DNA from: CAWJAP01 sp963834365
GTDB lineage: Bacteria; Acidobacteriota; Vicinamibacteria; Vicinamibacterales; Vicinamibacteraceae
DNA: 64,000 nucleotides
Assembly: GCA_963834365.1 (NCBI GenBank)
Contig: CAWIBS010000034.1
Span: 1 to 64,000 of the forward strand
Direction of reading: 5' to 3'
The position numbers and the translations under genes are program-made. Under the pieces are notes generated by a model. That model worked only from the letters and a program-made list of their open reading frames with translations. It was not told where the DNA came from and did not search any database. Of the stretch, positions 35,206 through 43,630 are shown piece by piece (the first letter of the stretch is position 1; each line of letters opens with the position of its first letter).

Positions 35206-36825
35206 TCAGCGGCGCCGCCCGATTTCGTAGATGGCACCGTGAGTCAGCGACACGACGAACACGTGCCCGTTCGGCCCCATCTCGATGTCGGTTCCCACAC
35301 CGAAGTTCATCCCCAGCATCAGACTCTCGCTTTCGGTGCCGTCGAACTTGGCCGTGTTGTCGGCCACCTTGTCCAGCAGCCGCCGATCGCGGACCGCAAT
35401 CGCCCGGCGATCCTCCGTCAGGTCGAAGCGGAAGATGTAGCCGCCCGCGAGGTCCGGCCTCGCAGCCCCGAGCAGCAGATCCCCTTCGAACTCGCGCCCG
35501 AGCGTGCTCTTGTGCACGAATCCCAGGCCGGCCGGCGCGACCTCGAACCTCCAGCTGAACTCGGGATCGCTGTACTTCGATTCCGGCAGGACGAAGAGCC
35601 GGAGCAGCGCCTCGGCGGGCGTGTCGGCGAGCAGCTCGGGCGACCACCGCACCTGTTGCAGACCGAAGAAGGGCGCGGGCGCAGTCTCGGTCGCCTTGAA
35701 CTGTGCGATGCGTGAAACGGGCCCCATGATCTGCACCCATCCTCCGTTCATGCCGGGCTCCACACGATTGAGCTCGCTGAACGAATCGTCGCCGTTCTCC
35801 TGGGACCACAGGTGGCCCGACCGTGGATCGACGGCGATGCCGAAGCCGTTGCGGAACCCGAAGGCGTAGACCTTCTGAAGGTTCGCGCCGACCTCGCCGC
35901 CGACGGTTGCGCCGTACTCGAAGAATGGATTGTCCTCGGGCGTCGAGCCATCGTCGTTCAACCGAAGCACCACCCCCGAGAGGTGCGCGTCATCGGGCTC
36001 GGGTCCGCCGAACTGATCGTCGTCCACTCCCGGCCCAAAGGGACCATCGGGCAGGTTCTGCATCTGACCGCGGCGCCCGAGATCTCCGACGAAGACGAAG
36101 AGCTTTGCCGGCGACCGCTGCCGCCCTCTGTCCTTTCTCTCCTGCGCCGTGTCCGCCTTCTCCTGGTCGTCCGCCTTCTCCCCGTCGCCGTCCTTGTGGC
36201 GGCGATCCCCCGGCTCCTGCGCGAAGGCGAGGACGCCGCCGTCATGGTTGCCGCGTGCCACCGGATTGGTGGCATCGGCCTGGATGGCGCGAAGCCTGAT
36301 GAGATTGAGATCGTGCGTCAGGCTGCTGCCATTCCACACATAGCGATCGACGCGGTTGCCCAGCAGGGCCGTGTCCGACAGTACGTCGGTGTCGGCGCCG
36401 GTCGAGCTTTCGGTCCAATAGAGGTAGACGCCCGGGTCGCGAGGGAAGTCCGGATGCAGGGCGATCCCGAGCAGCCCCCGCTCGGACCCGAAGTTGACGG
36501 CCAGATCCAATACGGTCTGTATCGTTCCGTTCATCACCCGCTGGACTCGTCCGGTGGTCTTCTCGAGCACCAGGATGTCGTGCGGCCCGATGAACGCCAT
36601 GGTCGTCGGGTTGGTGAGTCCGGTGACGACGGTCCGCACGGCCAGTCGCGGGTCCGTCAAAGTCGGGGTCGTTCCCTGTGCCTGAAGCTGTGTGATCGGC
36701 CAGGATCCGGCCAGGATCACGAGTGCCGCGAGCGATGACGCCGCGCACAGCCCCGATCGACCGCAGGCGCGCCCTGGGGTGATGGTCCCGCTGCCCGCAC
36801 TGCTGCCACGCCTGACGAGTTGCAT
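35206..36825 (-). CDS. Exported PQQ-type sugar dehydrogenase (glucose/sorbosone dehydrogenase family)
   Basis: A beta-propeller enzyme of about 540 residues that should oxidise a sugar or alcohol in the periplasm. ATG 36,825 has GGAGG seven bases upstream and leads into a signal peptide (SSLAALVILAGSW). Family motifs: GLTNPTTMAFIGPHDILVLE, GSERGLLGIALHPDFPRD, YAFGFRNGFGIAVDPRSGHL. A strongly charged insertion without family similarity (GDRRHKDGDGEKADDQEKAD and on) interrupts the propeller around residue 210. It ends next to the CCACGGA array. Confidence 0.85.
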   Translation of the reverse strand: MQLVRRGSSAGSGTITPGRACGRSGLCAASSLAALVILAGSWPITQLQAQGTTPTLTDPRLAVRTVVTGLTNPTTMAFIGPHDILVLEKTTGRVQRVMNGTIQTVLDLAVNFGSERGLLGIALHPDFPRDPGVYLYWTESSTGADTDVLSDTALLGNRVDRYVWNGSSLTHDLNLIRLRAIQADATNPVARGNHDGGVLAFAQEPGDRRHKDGDGEKADDQEKADTAQERKDRGRQRSPAKLFVFVGDLGRRGQMQNLPDGPFGPGVDDDQFGGPEPDDAHLSGVVLRLNDDGSTPEDNPFFEYGATVGGEVGANLQKVYAFGFRNGFGIAVDPRSGHLWSQENGDDSFSELNRVEPGMNGGWVQIMGPVSRIAQFKATETAPAPFFGLQQVRWSPELLADTPAEALLRLFVLPESKYSDPEFSWRFEVAPAGLGFVHKSTLGREFEGDLLLGAARPDLAGGYIFRFDLTEDRRAIAVRDRRLLDKVADNTAKFDGTESESLMLGMNFGVGTDIEMGPNGHVFVVSLTHGAIYEIGRRR

Positions 36826-36839
36826 GGCGAACCTCCATT

Positions 36840-37102
36840 GCTTCGTTCCCGAGTCTCTTGGTGCGGCAGCAGAGCGAATGGCCGTACGCAGCAACTTGCG
36901 TGCCCGGTCGAGGCAGGCGGCAGACCTGCTCCAGCAGACGCTCGACGAGGAGAAGGCCGCCGACGAAAAGCTCTCGTCACTCGCCGAGGGCGGCATCAAC
37001 CAGGAGGCGGCTCAAATCGCCCATCCGGATGACGAGGCCGAGGCCGCCCCGCCGAAGAAAATGGCGGCCGGCCAGTCGGCGAAGCGGGCGCTTCGCCGCT
37101 GA
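36840..37102 (+). pseudogene. 3' remnant of a DUF892 (YciE-like) ferritin-like gene
   Basis: The last helix of the DUF892 family is plain: AADLLQQTLDEEKAADEKLS. It is followed by LAEGGINQEAAQIAHPDDEA and a basic tail. Upstream only a poor match in another frame remains (EWPYAAT), so there is a frameshift near 36,890 and the first 100 or more residues, with the metal ligands, are missing. It overlaps no functional start. Confidence 0.5.
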
Positions 37103-37140
37103 GGCCGTGGCCGAGGCGCCGCGGCCTCCCGCGGCGCCGG

Positions 37141-38232
37141 TCACCGCTGGCGGGACGCCGCCCACTCCAGCAGGCGTTCGAGCGGCCAGCAGTTGATCAC
37201 GTGCTCGGCCGGGAGGCCGGCGAGCAACGCGTGAGCCATCGCGATCTCGGCGTACGCGAGCTGCGCGACCGAATGCGCGTCGCTATCGAGGGCGAACAGG
37301 CAGCCGGCGTCCCGTGCCTGCCGCGCCAGTTCGAAGTCGAGATCCTGGCGAGAGGGGTCGCCGTCGATCTCGATGGCGACCCCGGTCCGCGCCGCCGTCT
37401 CGAAGATTCGCGGCCAGTCGGCCGCCACCCCCGGGCGCGAGCCATACATGCGGCCGCGCGGGTGACCGAGGATGTGCACGCCCGGGCTCGACACGCGGCC
37501 AGCATCCGGTCGGTTTGCGGCAGCGCCGACCGCAGGCCCGAATGCGGGGCGGCGACGACGATCTCGAGCTGCCGGCGATCCGCGAGGATCCACGTCCACT
37601 TCGCCGTCCGCGCGGATATTGGCCTCTACACCACGCAGCAGGCGGAAGCGTCCCTCGAATGCCTGGTTGACCCGTTCGATCTCGCCGGCCTGCGCGGCGA
37701 GTCGCTCGGTTGACAGTCCACCCGCGATCGGGAGCCCCCCCGAGTGATCGGTGACCGCTGCATAGGCATAGCCGCGAGCCATGCAGCCGGCGGCGATCGC
37801 GTCGAGCGTCTGGCTGCCGTCGCTCCACGTGGAATGCATCTGCAGATCGCCGCGGTAGCCCGCGAGCCGATGGTCCCGCGTCAGAATCCGCCGGGCTGCG
37901 GCCCGGCTGAGAAAATTCCCGCGCCACGCCCGACGCCGCTCGACCTCGGTGCGCCGGCCGCTCTCGTCGATCGCCCGTTCGACCGTCTCTGAACGTCCCG
38001 AGCTCAGCACTTCCAGGATGATCCGCGTCGAGGCGGGGCCGATGTGCGGGATGCGGGCGAGCGTGCCGTCTGGCAGAACGAGCTCGTCTACCGGCAGGTC
38101 GAGCCCGCGAATCGCCTTGCCCGCCTGCTTGTAGCCCCACTGCCGCTGTGGCGACTGCTGGGCGGTCGCCATGTCGCGCAGCAGTCCCGCAATCGTGCTG
38201 TTGATGTCGGCGTCGCGATTGTGCTCGTTCAT
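37141..38232 (-). CDS. PHP-domain protein related to DNA polymerase X C-terminal domain
   Basis: 363 residues. The N-terminal part resembles the helix-hairpin region of PolX-type proteins (QWGYKQAGKAIRGLDLPVDE, RIPHIGPASTRIILEVLSSG). The PHP part has the metal motifs GYRGDLQMHSTWSDGSQTLD, YAAVTDHSGG and FALDSDAHSVAQLAYAEI. Between 37,490 and 37,585 two opposite indels put about 32 residues out of frame; the natural reading there is LEIVVAAPHSGLRSALPQTD, which includes a conserved histidine. No polymerase palm is present. Probably a phosphoesterase. Confidence 0.75.
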   Translation of the reverse strand: MNEHNRDADINSTIAGLLRDMATAQQSPQRQWGYKQAGKAIRGLDLPVDELVLPDGTLARIPHIGPASTRIILEVLSSGRSETVERAIDESGRRTEVERRRAWRGNFLSRAAARRILTRDHRLAGYRGDLQMHSTWSDGSQTLDAIAAGCMARGYAYAAVTDHSGGLPIAGGLSTERLAAQAGEIERVNQAFEGRFRLLRGVEANIRADGEVDVDPRGSPAARDRRRRPAFGPAVGAAANRPDAGRVSSPGVHILGHPRGRMYGSRPGVAADWPRIFETAARTGVAIEIDGDPSRQDLDFELARQARDAGCLFALDSDAHSVAQLAYAEIAMAHALLAGLPAEHVINCWPLERLLEWAASRQR

Positions 38233-38287
38233 GCCGTGAGACGGTTCATGCCGTCAAGGCGCCGTGAGACGGTTCATGCCGTGAGCC

Positions 38288-38344
38288 GTAGTGGTCCGGC
38301 TTCAGTTCATGTCGTGAGACGTAGTGTCCGGCTTCAGCCGGACC
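38288..38344. repeat. REP-like hairpin elements upstream of the PQQ dehydrogenase
   Basis: GTAGTGTCCGGCTTCAGCCG and a degenerate copy (GTAGTGGTCCGGCTTCAGTT). Before them, 38,238-38,290 has two copies of GTGAGACGGTTCATGCCGT. Confidence 0.75.
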
Positions 38345-38474
38345 CTCAGCTCTGACCACGTCAGTCCGCGCCAGTCTCGCGCACTGCGGTCGGTGCAAAT
38401 CCGAATCCCGCTGGTGTAGTGTTGGACCGCTCGACCGGGAAGGCCGAGTCCGGGCACAGTGAACGGAGGCGCGG

Positions 38475-40385
38475 TTGGTCAGTACGCGGGTTCTTTCCAG
38501 GCGGATACGGGTTGTCGGCGGCATGCACGCCGCGCTGATACTGGCGCTGACCGGTGTCGCCGCGCAGTCCGGGCGCGGGCCGCGCGAGTGGCGCGACTAC
38601 GCGGGCGGTCCCGACAGTTCCCGGTTCGTCGACGCCACGGGGATCACCCGCGCGAACGTCAGTCAGCTCCAGGTTGCCTGGACCTATCCGAAGGGGCAGA
38701 CCGACTTCAATCCGCTGATCGTGCGCGGCGCCGTCTACACCCGCGGGCTGAACGACTCGTTCGTGGCCCTCGATGCGGCGACCGGCAAGGAGATCTGGAC
38801 CCACCCCGGCGCCAAGGGGTTCAACACGCGTGGCATCAACTACTGGGAGAGCAAGGACGGCAAGGACCGCCGCCTGATCTTCACCGCCAACAACACCCTC
38901 GAAGCCATCGACGCGCAGACCGGCAGGACCATTCCCTCCTTCGGCGTGGACGGCCGCGTGGATCTGCGTGTGGGGCTGGACCGCGATCCCGCAAAGGTGG
39001 ACCAGCAGACCCGCACGCCGGGGCGCGTCTTCGAGAACCTCCTGATCATGGGGTCGGCCACCAATCAGGAGTACGAGTCGGCGCCTGGCGACATCCGGGC
39101 GTTCGACGTCCGCACGGGCGCTCTGGTCTGGACCTTTCACACGGTGCCGCGGCCGGGGGAATTCGGCTACGACACCTGGCCGAAGGAGGCGTGGAAGACC
39201 GTCGGCGGCGCCAACAACTGGGGCGAGCAGTCGATCGACACGAAGCGCGGCATCGTCTATGTCCCGACGGCCAGCGGCAAGTTCAACTTCTACGGCGGAC
39301 ATCGGCAGGGCGCCAACCTTTTTGCGAACTGTCTCCTGGCGCTCGATGCGAGGACGGGCAAGCGCCTGTGGCACTTCCAGACGGTCCACCACGACATCTG
39401 GGATCTGGACAACAACTCGGCGCCGCAGTTGATCGCGATCCGCCGGAACGGCCGCATGGTCGATGCCGTCGCGATGGCCAGCAAGACCGGCTACCTCTAC
39501 GTCTTCGATCGCGTCACGGGACAGCCGATCTGGCCGATCGAGGAACGCCCCGTGCCGCAGGGCACGCACGTCCCCGGCGAGGTGTTGTCGCCGACCCAGC
39601 CCTTTCCCGTCGCGCCGCCGCCCTTCTCACGCCAGAAGTTCACCGCGGACGATGTGAATCCGCACATTCTGTCGCCGGCAGAGCGCGAGGAGTTCAGGCA
39701 GCGGATCCTGAAGGCCCGCAACGACGGGCCCTTCACGCCGATCGGCTTCGAAGACGTGATTCACATGCCCGGCAACCAGGGCGGATCGAACTGGGGGAGC
39801 ACCGCGAGCAACCCGGGCGACGGCACCGTGTACGTGATCGGCTTCAACGTGCCGACGATTATCCGGCTGCTGAAGCCTGGGGAGCTGCGGGCGGCCCGCC
39901 GCGGCGCCCCTGCCGAGGTCGTGAAGGAGGGACGCTACGTCACCGACGGCTTCGGGCTGTACCCGACGATCGTCAATCCGCCGTATACGACGCTGACCGC
40001 CTACGATCTCAACCAGGGCACGATCAAGTGGCAGATCGGTCTCGGGGACGATCTGCGGATCGTCGGTCAGGGTGTGACCGGCACGGGCGCGGCGGCGACC
40101 GTCAAGGGGGGCATCATTGCCACGGCCAGCGGATTGCTGTTCGTGACGGCCGCCGATCGGAAGGTGCATGTCTACGACAGCGCCACCGGCACGCAGATAT
40201 CGGAGCTCCCGCTGGGTGGACCGACCAGTGGCGCGCCGTCGATGTACGAGCTCGGCGGGCGTCAATATCTCCTGGTCACGGCATGGCCGGCTGCGCCCGC
40301 GGCCGACAGCGGTGGGACCAATGGCACGGGCGCCGCCCCCGCGGCTCCCTTCGGCGTCGTCGCCTACGCACTGCCGCAGAAATGA
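38475..40385 (+). CDS. Exported PQQ-dependent dehydrogenase (quinoprotein)
   Basis: 636 residues forming an eight-bladed PQQ propeller. The start is TTG 38,475 with GGAGG six bases upstream; a signal peptide follows (MHAALILALTGVAAQSG). Tryptophan-docking blades are visible: YAGGPDSSRFVDATGITRAN, VALDAATGKEIWTHPG, GQPIWPIEERPVPQG, and the typical GNQGGSNWGSTASNP before the last blades. A c-type heme motif is absent, so electrons go to a separate acceptor. The substrate class (alcohol, sugar or quinate) is not decidable. The VOC gene follows after 9 bp with its own GGAGG. Confidence 0.87.
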   Translation: MVSTRVLSRRIRVVGGMHAALILALTGVAAQSGRGPREWRDYAGGPDSSRFVDATGITRANVSQLQVAWTYPKGQTDFNPLIVRGAVYTRGLNDSFVALDAATGKEIWTHPGAKGFNTRGINYWESKDGKDRRLIFTANNTLEAIDAQTGRTIPSFGVDGRVDLRVGLDRDPAKVDQQTRTPGRVFENLLIMGSATNQEYESAPGDIRAFDVRTGALVWTFHTVPRPGEFGYDTWPKEAWKTVGGANNWGEQSIDTKRGIVYVPTASGKFNFYGGHRQGANLFANCLLALDARTGKRLWHFQTVHHDIWDLDNNSAPQLIAIRRNGRMVDAVAMASKTGYLYVFDRVTGQPIWPIEERPVPQGTHVPGEVLSPTQPFPVAPPPFSRQKFTADDVNPHILSPAEREEFRQRILKARNDGPFTPIGFEDVIHMPGNQGGSNWGSTASNPGDGTVYVIGFNVPTIIRLLKPGELRAARRGAPAEVVKEGRYVTDGFGLYPTIVNPPYTTLTAYDLNQGTIKWQIGLGDDLRIVGQGVTGTGAAATVKGGIIATASGLLFVTAADRKVHVYDSATGTQISELPLGGPTSGAPSMYELGGRQYLLVTAWPAAPAADSGGTNGTGAAPAAPFGVVAYALPQK

Positions 40386-40394
40386 AGGAGGCCC

Positions 40395-40778
40395 ATGGCC
40401 ATCATCGGCGCGCACATGCTGCTCTACTCGCACGAAGCCGACGCGCTTCGCGCCACCCTGCGTGACACGTTCGGCCTGTCATCCGTCGATGCAGGGGGCG
40501 GCTGGCTGATCTTTGCCTTGCCGCCCTCGGAGATTGGCGTGCACCCTGCCGAGGGGCCCACGTTCGAATCCGGCGTGCGCCACCAGGTGAGCTTCATGTG
40601 CGACGACATCCACGCGACCGTCGCCGATCTCCGCGCCAGGGGCGTTCGGATCGATGGCGAGCCCGTGGACGAGGGCTACGGCATCACGGTGACGATGAGC
40701 CTGCCCGGCGGCGTGGACGTGATGTTGTACGAGCCGCGCCATCCGATGGCGATTGCGCCGGATCGCCGCGGGACCTGA
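40395..40778 (+). CDS. VOC-family (glyoxalase/dioxygenase fold) protein
   Basis: 127 residues in the usual double beta-alpha-beta arrangement: HMLLYSHEADALRATLRDTF, GWLIFALPPSEIGVHPAEG, HQVSFMCDDIHATVADLRAR and TMSLPGGVDVMLYEPRHP. It is a single VOC half that would dimerise. The start has GGAGG closely upstream (AAGGAGGCCCATG) and is probably in one transcript with the PQQ dehydrogenase. The metal ligands are not clear, so no reaction is assigned. Confidence 0.85.
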   Translation: MAIIGAHMLLYSHEADALRATLRDTFGLSSVDAGGGWLIFALPPSEIGVHPAEGPTFESGVRHQVSFMCDDIHATVADLRARGVRIDGEPVDEGYGITVTMSLPGGVDVMLYEPRHPMAIAPDRRGT

Positions 40779-40863
40779 ACGCCGCGCTCGTGTTGGTGAT
40801 GTGGCGCAGGCCTTCGGGCCGTCGACACGAACCTGCGCGCCGCCGGGACGAGGACCGTGAGTC

Positions 40864-41802
40864 ATGAGCCCGGACTGGGCCGTTCGCGACGAGGAGGCCG
40901 GCGTTCGCCTCGACAAGTTCCTTGCCGCATCGGATCGCCTGGGGTCGAGAGGCCGCGCGGCCTGGGCGCTCGAGCGCGGCAAGGTGCTGATCAACGGCGC
41001 CGGGGTGGGTCTGCGGGACGCCAGCCGGCGTCTCGAATCCGGCGACGTGGTGCGGCTCTGGCTCGATCGCCCCGGCAGCGCGACTCGTGCGCTCGACGCG
41101 ATCGACGCCGGCGAGGTGCCGGTCGTCTACGAGGACGCGTCGATCCTCGTGCTGAACAAGCCGGCCGGCCTGCTCGCCGTGCCGCTCGACCACGCCGGCG
41201 GTGCGGATTCAGTCCAGGATCGCCTCGCCGATCGGCTGCGCTCTCACGGCACGCGCCAGGCGTTCGTCGTGCATCGCATCGATCGGGATACCTCGGGTCT
41301 CATCGTCTTCGCGCTGAACGCGCGCACACGGGCGGCGCTGCAGGCTCAGTTCCGGAGACGCGAGCCGGAGCGCGTCTATCGGGCGGTCGTCCATGGGTGT
41401 CCGACGGTGCCCGAAGGGACATGGCGCGATCGTGTCGTGTGGAATGAGGGTGCCTCCCTGCAATGGGCTGCGCACGGCCGCGACCGGCAGGCCAAAGACG
41501 CTGTCACCGACTATCGCGTGGTCGAGGCGTTCGCGCGCGCCTCGCACCTCGAGCTGCGGCTCCAGACGGGGCGGCAGAACCAGATCCGCGTCCAGGCGGA
41601 CCTGCACGGGCACACGCTGCTCGGCGAGCGGCGGTACATCACCGGCGTGGACCGTTCGCGCGCGATTGCCTTCACGCGTCAGGCGCTCCATGCGTCCCGC
41701 CTGACGTTCGCCCATCCAGAGGACGGCCGCCGGTTGCAGTTCGAAGCGCCCCTGCCGGCGGATCTGCTCGCGCTCATCGCACGTCTGCGCGATTCCCGCT
41801 GA
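40864..41802 (+). CDS. RluA-family RNA pseudouridine synthase
   Basis: 312 residues. An S4-like domain comes first (VRLDKFLAASDRLGSRGRAA, KVLINGAGVGL). The catalytic motif follows: HRIDRDTSGLIVFALN with the active Asp, and later LQTGRQNQIRVQADLHGHTL. It isomerises uridine to pseudouridine in rRNA or tRNA; the position cannot be told from sequence. A GAGG-containing stretch precedes the ATG. It ends before a 7 bp phrase repeat. Confidence 0.9.
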   Translation: MSPDWAVRDEEAGVRLDKFLAASDRLGSRGRAAWALERGKVLINGAGVGLRDASRRLESGDVVRLWLDRPGSATRALDAIDAGEVPVVYEDASILVLNKPAGLLAVPLDHAGGADSVQDRLADRLRSHGTRQAFVVHRIDRDTSGLIVFALNARTRAALQAQFRRREPERVYRAVVHGCPTVPEGTWRDRVVWNEGASLQWAAHGRDRQAKDAVTDYRVVEAFARASHLELRLQTGRQNQIRVQADLHGHTLLGERRYITGVDRSRAIAFTRQALHASRLTFAHPEDGRRLQFEAPLPADLLALIARLRDSR

Positions 41803-41869
41803 AGTGGTTCGCCACATCGGGCTCTGCTGGCTACGTGTACCGGAAAATCTTCCCAAGCCCGAAGCCTGC

Positions 41870-41900
41870 CTGTAGCCCGTAGCCCGTAGCCAGTAGCCGA
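41870..41900. repeat. 7 bp phrase repeat GTAGCCC
   Basis: Four units GTAGCCC/GTAGCCA, the same type as at 8,253-8,280 and, inverted, at 28,697-28,734. Confidence 0.7.
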
Positions 41901-41958
41901 CCCTCGACGGCAACGCATTTGCAGTTCGGCGAAGGCGTCTGGCAGGAAGTGAGGACTC

Positions 41959-42042
41959 ATGCGCTACATCGCTGCCTGGTTGCTGGGTGTGCCGTTCGGC
42001 CTCGTGGTGCTGTGGTTTCTCGCCAACCAGGTCGGCTGTTGA
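41959..42042 (+). CDS. 27-residue single-helix membrane protein
   Basis: The ATG is preceded by GTGAGGACTC. The protein is one hydrophobic helix (YIAAWLLGVPFGLVVLWFLA) with a short NQVGC tail. Tiny proteins with this kind of MRYxxAWLLGVP start are common in many bacteria and have no known function. It lies between rluA and the DUF6496 gene. Confidence 0.65.
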   Translation: MRYIAAWLLGVPFGLVVLWFLANQVGC

Positions 42043-42178
42043 GATAGAGCCTGGACAAGGAACGGCGAACGAGAGGCGCGCGTGTCTGCCGCATCGTCGT
42101 ACACACCGCGTTCAGTCCTGAAACACCCGCATCACGCATTCGCGTCGGGTTGAGATGATTCAAGGGAAGGAGCGCGAC

Positions 42179-42406
42179 ATGGCGAAGTACGGGAAGTCGG
42201 CGTCGAAGACCGTGGCATCTGCGATGCGGCGCCGGAAGAAGGGCACGCTGAAGAGCAGCTCCGGCCGGCGCGTGACCAGCCGCAAGCAGGCGGTCGCCAT
42301 CGGGCTCAGCGAAGCCAGGGAGAAGGGCGCGAAGGTGCCGCCGCGCAAGCAGAGCCGCACGCGTACGACGCGCTCGACGAAGTCGAGCACGGCACGGAAG
42401 CGCTGA
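42179..42406 (+). CDS. Small basic DUF6496-type protein
   Basis: 75 residues, very rich in Lys, Arg and Ser: KYGKSASKTVASAMRRRKKG, then RRVTSRKQAVAIGLSEAREK. The segment KQAVAIGLSEAR is the family mark. ATG 42,179 follows GGAAGGAGCGAC and is preferred over the ATG 24 bases upstream. The composition suggests nucleic-acid binding; no function is known. The oxidoreductase gene follows after 2 bp. Confidence 0.75.
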   Translation: MAKYGKSASKTVASAMRRRKKGTLKSSSGRRVTSRKQAVAIGLSEAREKGAKVPPRKQSRTRTTRSTKSSTARKR

Positions 42407-42408
42407 CC

Positions 42409-43514
42409 ATGGCCAGGCGCACGCCCGTCCGTTATGCCGTCGTCGGCCTCGGCCACATCGCGCAGGTGGCAGTGCTGCCCGCGTTCGCCCATGCGCGGCA
42501 GAACTCGCGAGCTCATCGCCCTCGTCAGCGGTGATCGGACGAAACGCCGGGACCTCGCACGCCGCTACGAGCTCGAGCACGCCTACTCGTACGACGAGTA
42601 CGAGCGGTGTCTCGAGCACGTGGACGCCGTCTACATCGCGCTGCCCAACTCGCAGCACGCCGAGTACACCGTCCGCGCCGCGAACGCGGGCGTTCATGTG
42701 CTGTGCGAGAAGCCGATGGCGGTCACGGTCAGCGAATGCGAGCGGATGATTGCGGCGTGCCGCGCCAACCGCGTCAAACTGATGGTGGCGTACCGCCTGC
42801 ACTTCGAAGCGGTGAACCTGCAGGCGATCGACCTCGTCCGGCAGGGGCCGGATCGGCGAGCCGAAGTACTTCAACTCGTCGTTCTCCATGACCGTCCGAC
42901 GCGGGGACATCCGGACGAAGCGCGAGTACGGCGGCGGCACGCTCTACGACATCGGCGTCTACTGCATCAATGCCGCCCGGTACCTGTTCCGGGCCGAGCC
43001 GAAGGAAGTGCTGGCGATGTCGGTCAACAGCGGAGCCCGCGGGCTCGCCGAGATCGACGAGTCCACGGCGGCGATTCTCCGATTCGACGGCGAGCGAATC
43101 GCCTCGTTCGTGACCAGTTTCAATGCCAGCGATGTTGCGGCCTACCGCATCGTCGGGACCAAGGGGGACCTGCACGTCGAGCCGGCGTACGAGTACGCGG
43201 AGGGCCTGGCCTACACGCTGACGGTGAACGGCAAGGCCCGGCAGAAGCGGACCGGGAAGCGCGATCAGTTCGCGCCGGAGCTGCTCCACTTCTCCGACTG
43301 CATCCTGAACGATCGGGAGCCGGAGCCCTCCGGCGAGGAGGGGCTGCAGGACGTGCGTATCGTGCAGGCGCTCTACGAGTCGGCGGAGACCGGCAAGGCG
43401 GTGCGGATTCTGCCCTACAGGGAGCGGAAACGCCCCAGCGGCCGGCAGCGCCTCACCAGGCCCGGGATCAAGAAGCCCCGCCTCGTCAAAGTCCAGAGCG
43501 CCAGCCAGGATTGA
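42409..43514 (+). CDS. Gfo/Idh/MocA-family oxidoreductase, frameshifted twice
   Basis: NAD(P)-dependent sugar or inositol dehydrogenase fold. The first frame gives VRYAVVGLGHIAQVAVLPAF, the Rossmann start. After a shift near 42,503 comes ELIALVSGDRTKRRDLARRY and HVLCEKPMAVTVSECERMIA, with the EKP lysine. After another near 42,850, where GGGG seems to be GGG plus one, comes GEPKYFNSSFSMTVRRGDIR and YDIGVYCINAARYLF. Joined, about 367 residues, a normal length. Since both halves are well conserved, sequencing error is likely. Confidence 0.8.
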
Positions 43515-43540
43515 CAGGTTGCTGCAAAACGCCAGCAACC

Positions 43541-43580
43541 TGAAGGCACAAGGCACGAGGCACAAGGCACAAGGAAGGTC
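43541..43580. repeat. 8 bp phrase repeat GCACAAGG
   Basis: About five units GCACAAGG/GCACGAGG followed by AAGGTCCAAGG, between the oxidoreductase and the dipeptidase genes. Confidence 0.7.
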
Positions 43581-43612
43581 CAAGGCCGAAGGACAAGTGC
43601 CAAAAGGGCAGA

Positions 43613-43618
43613 TACAAT
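43613..43618 (+). promoter_or_regulatory. -10 box of the dipeptidase gene
   Basis: TACAAT ends 12 bp before the ATG at 43,631, so the transcript would begin only a few bases before the start codon (near-leaderless). Confidence 0.45.
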
Positions 43619-43630
43619 CCGGCCGGTCGC

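Noticed and set aside
40560..40580. GTTCGAATCC, which resembles a tRNA T-loop
   Set aside because: It lies inside the VOC gene and no cloverleaf can be formed around it.
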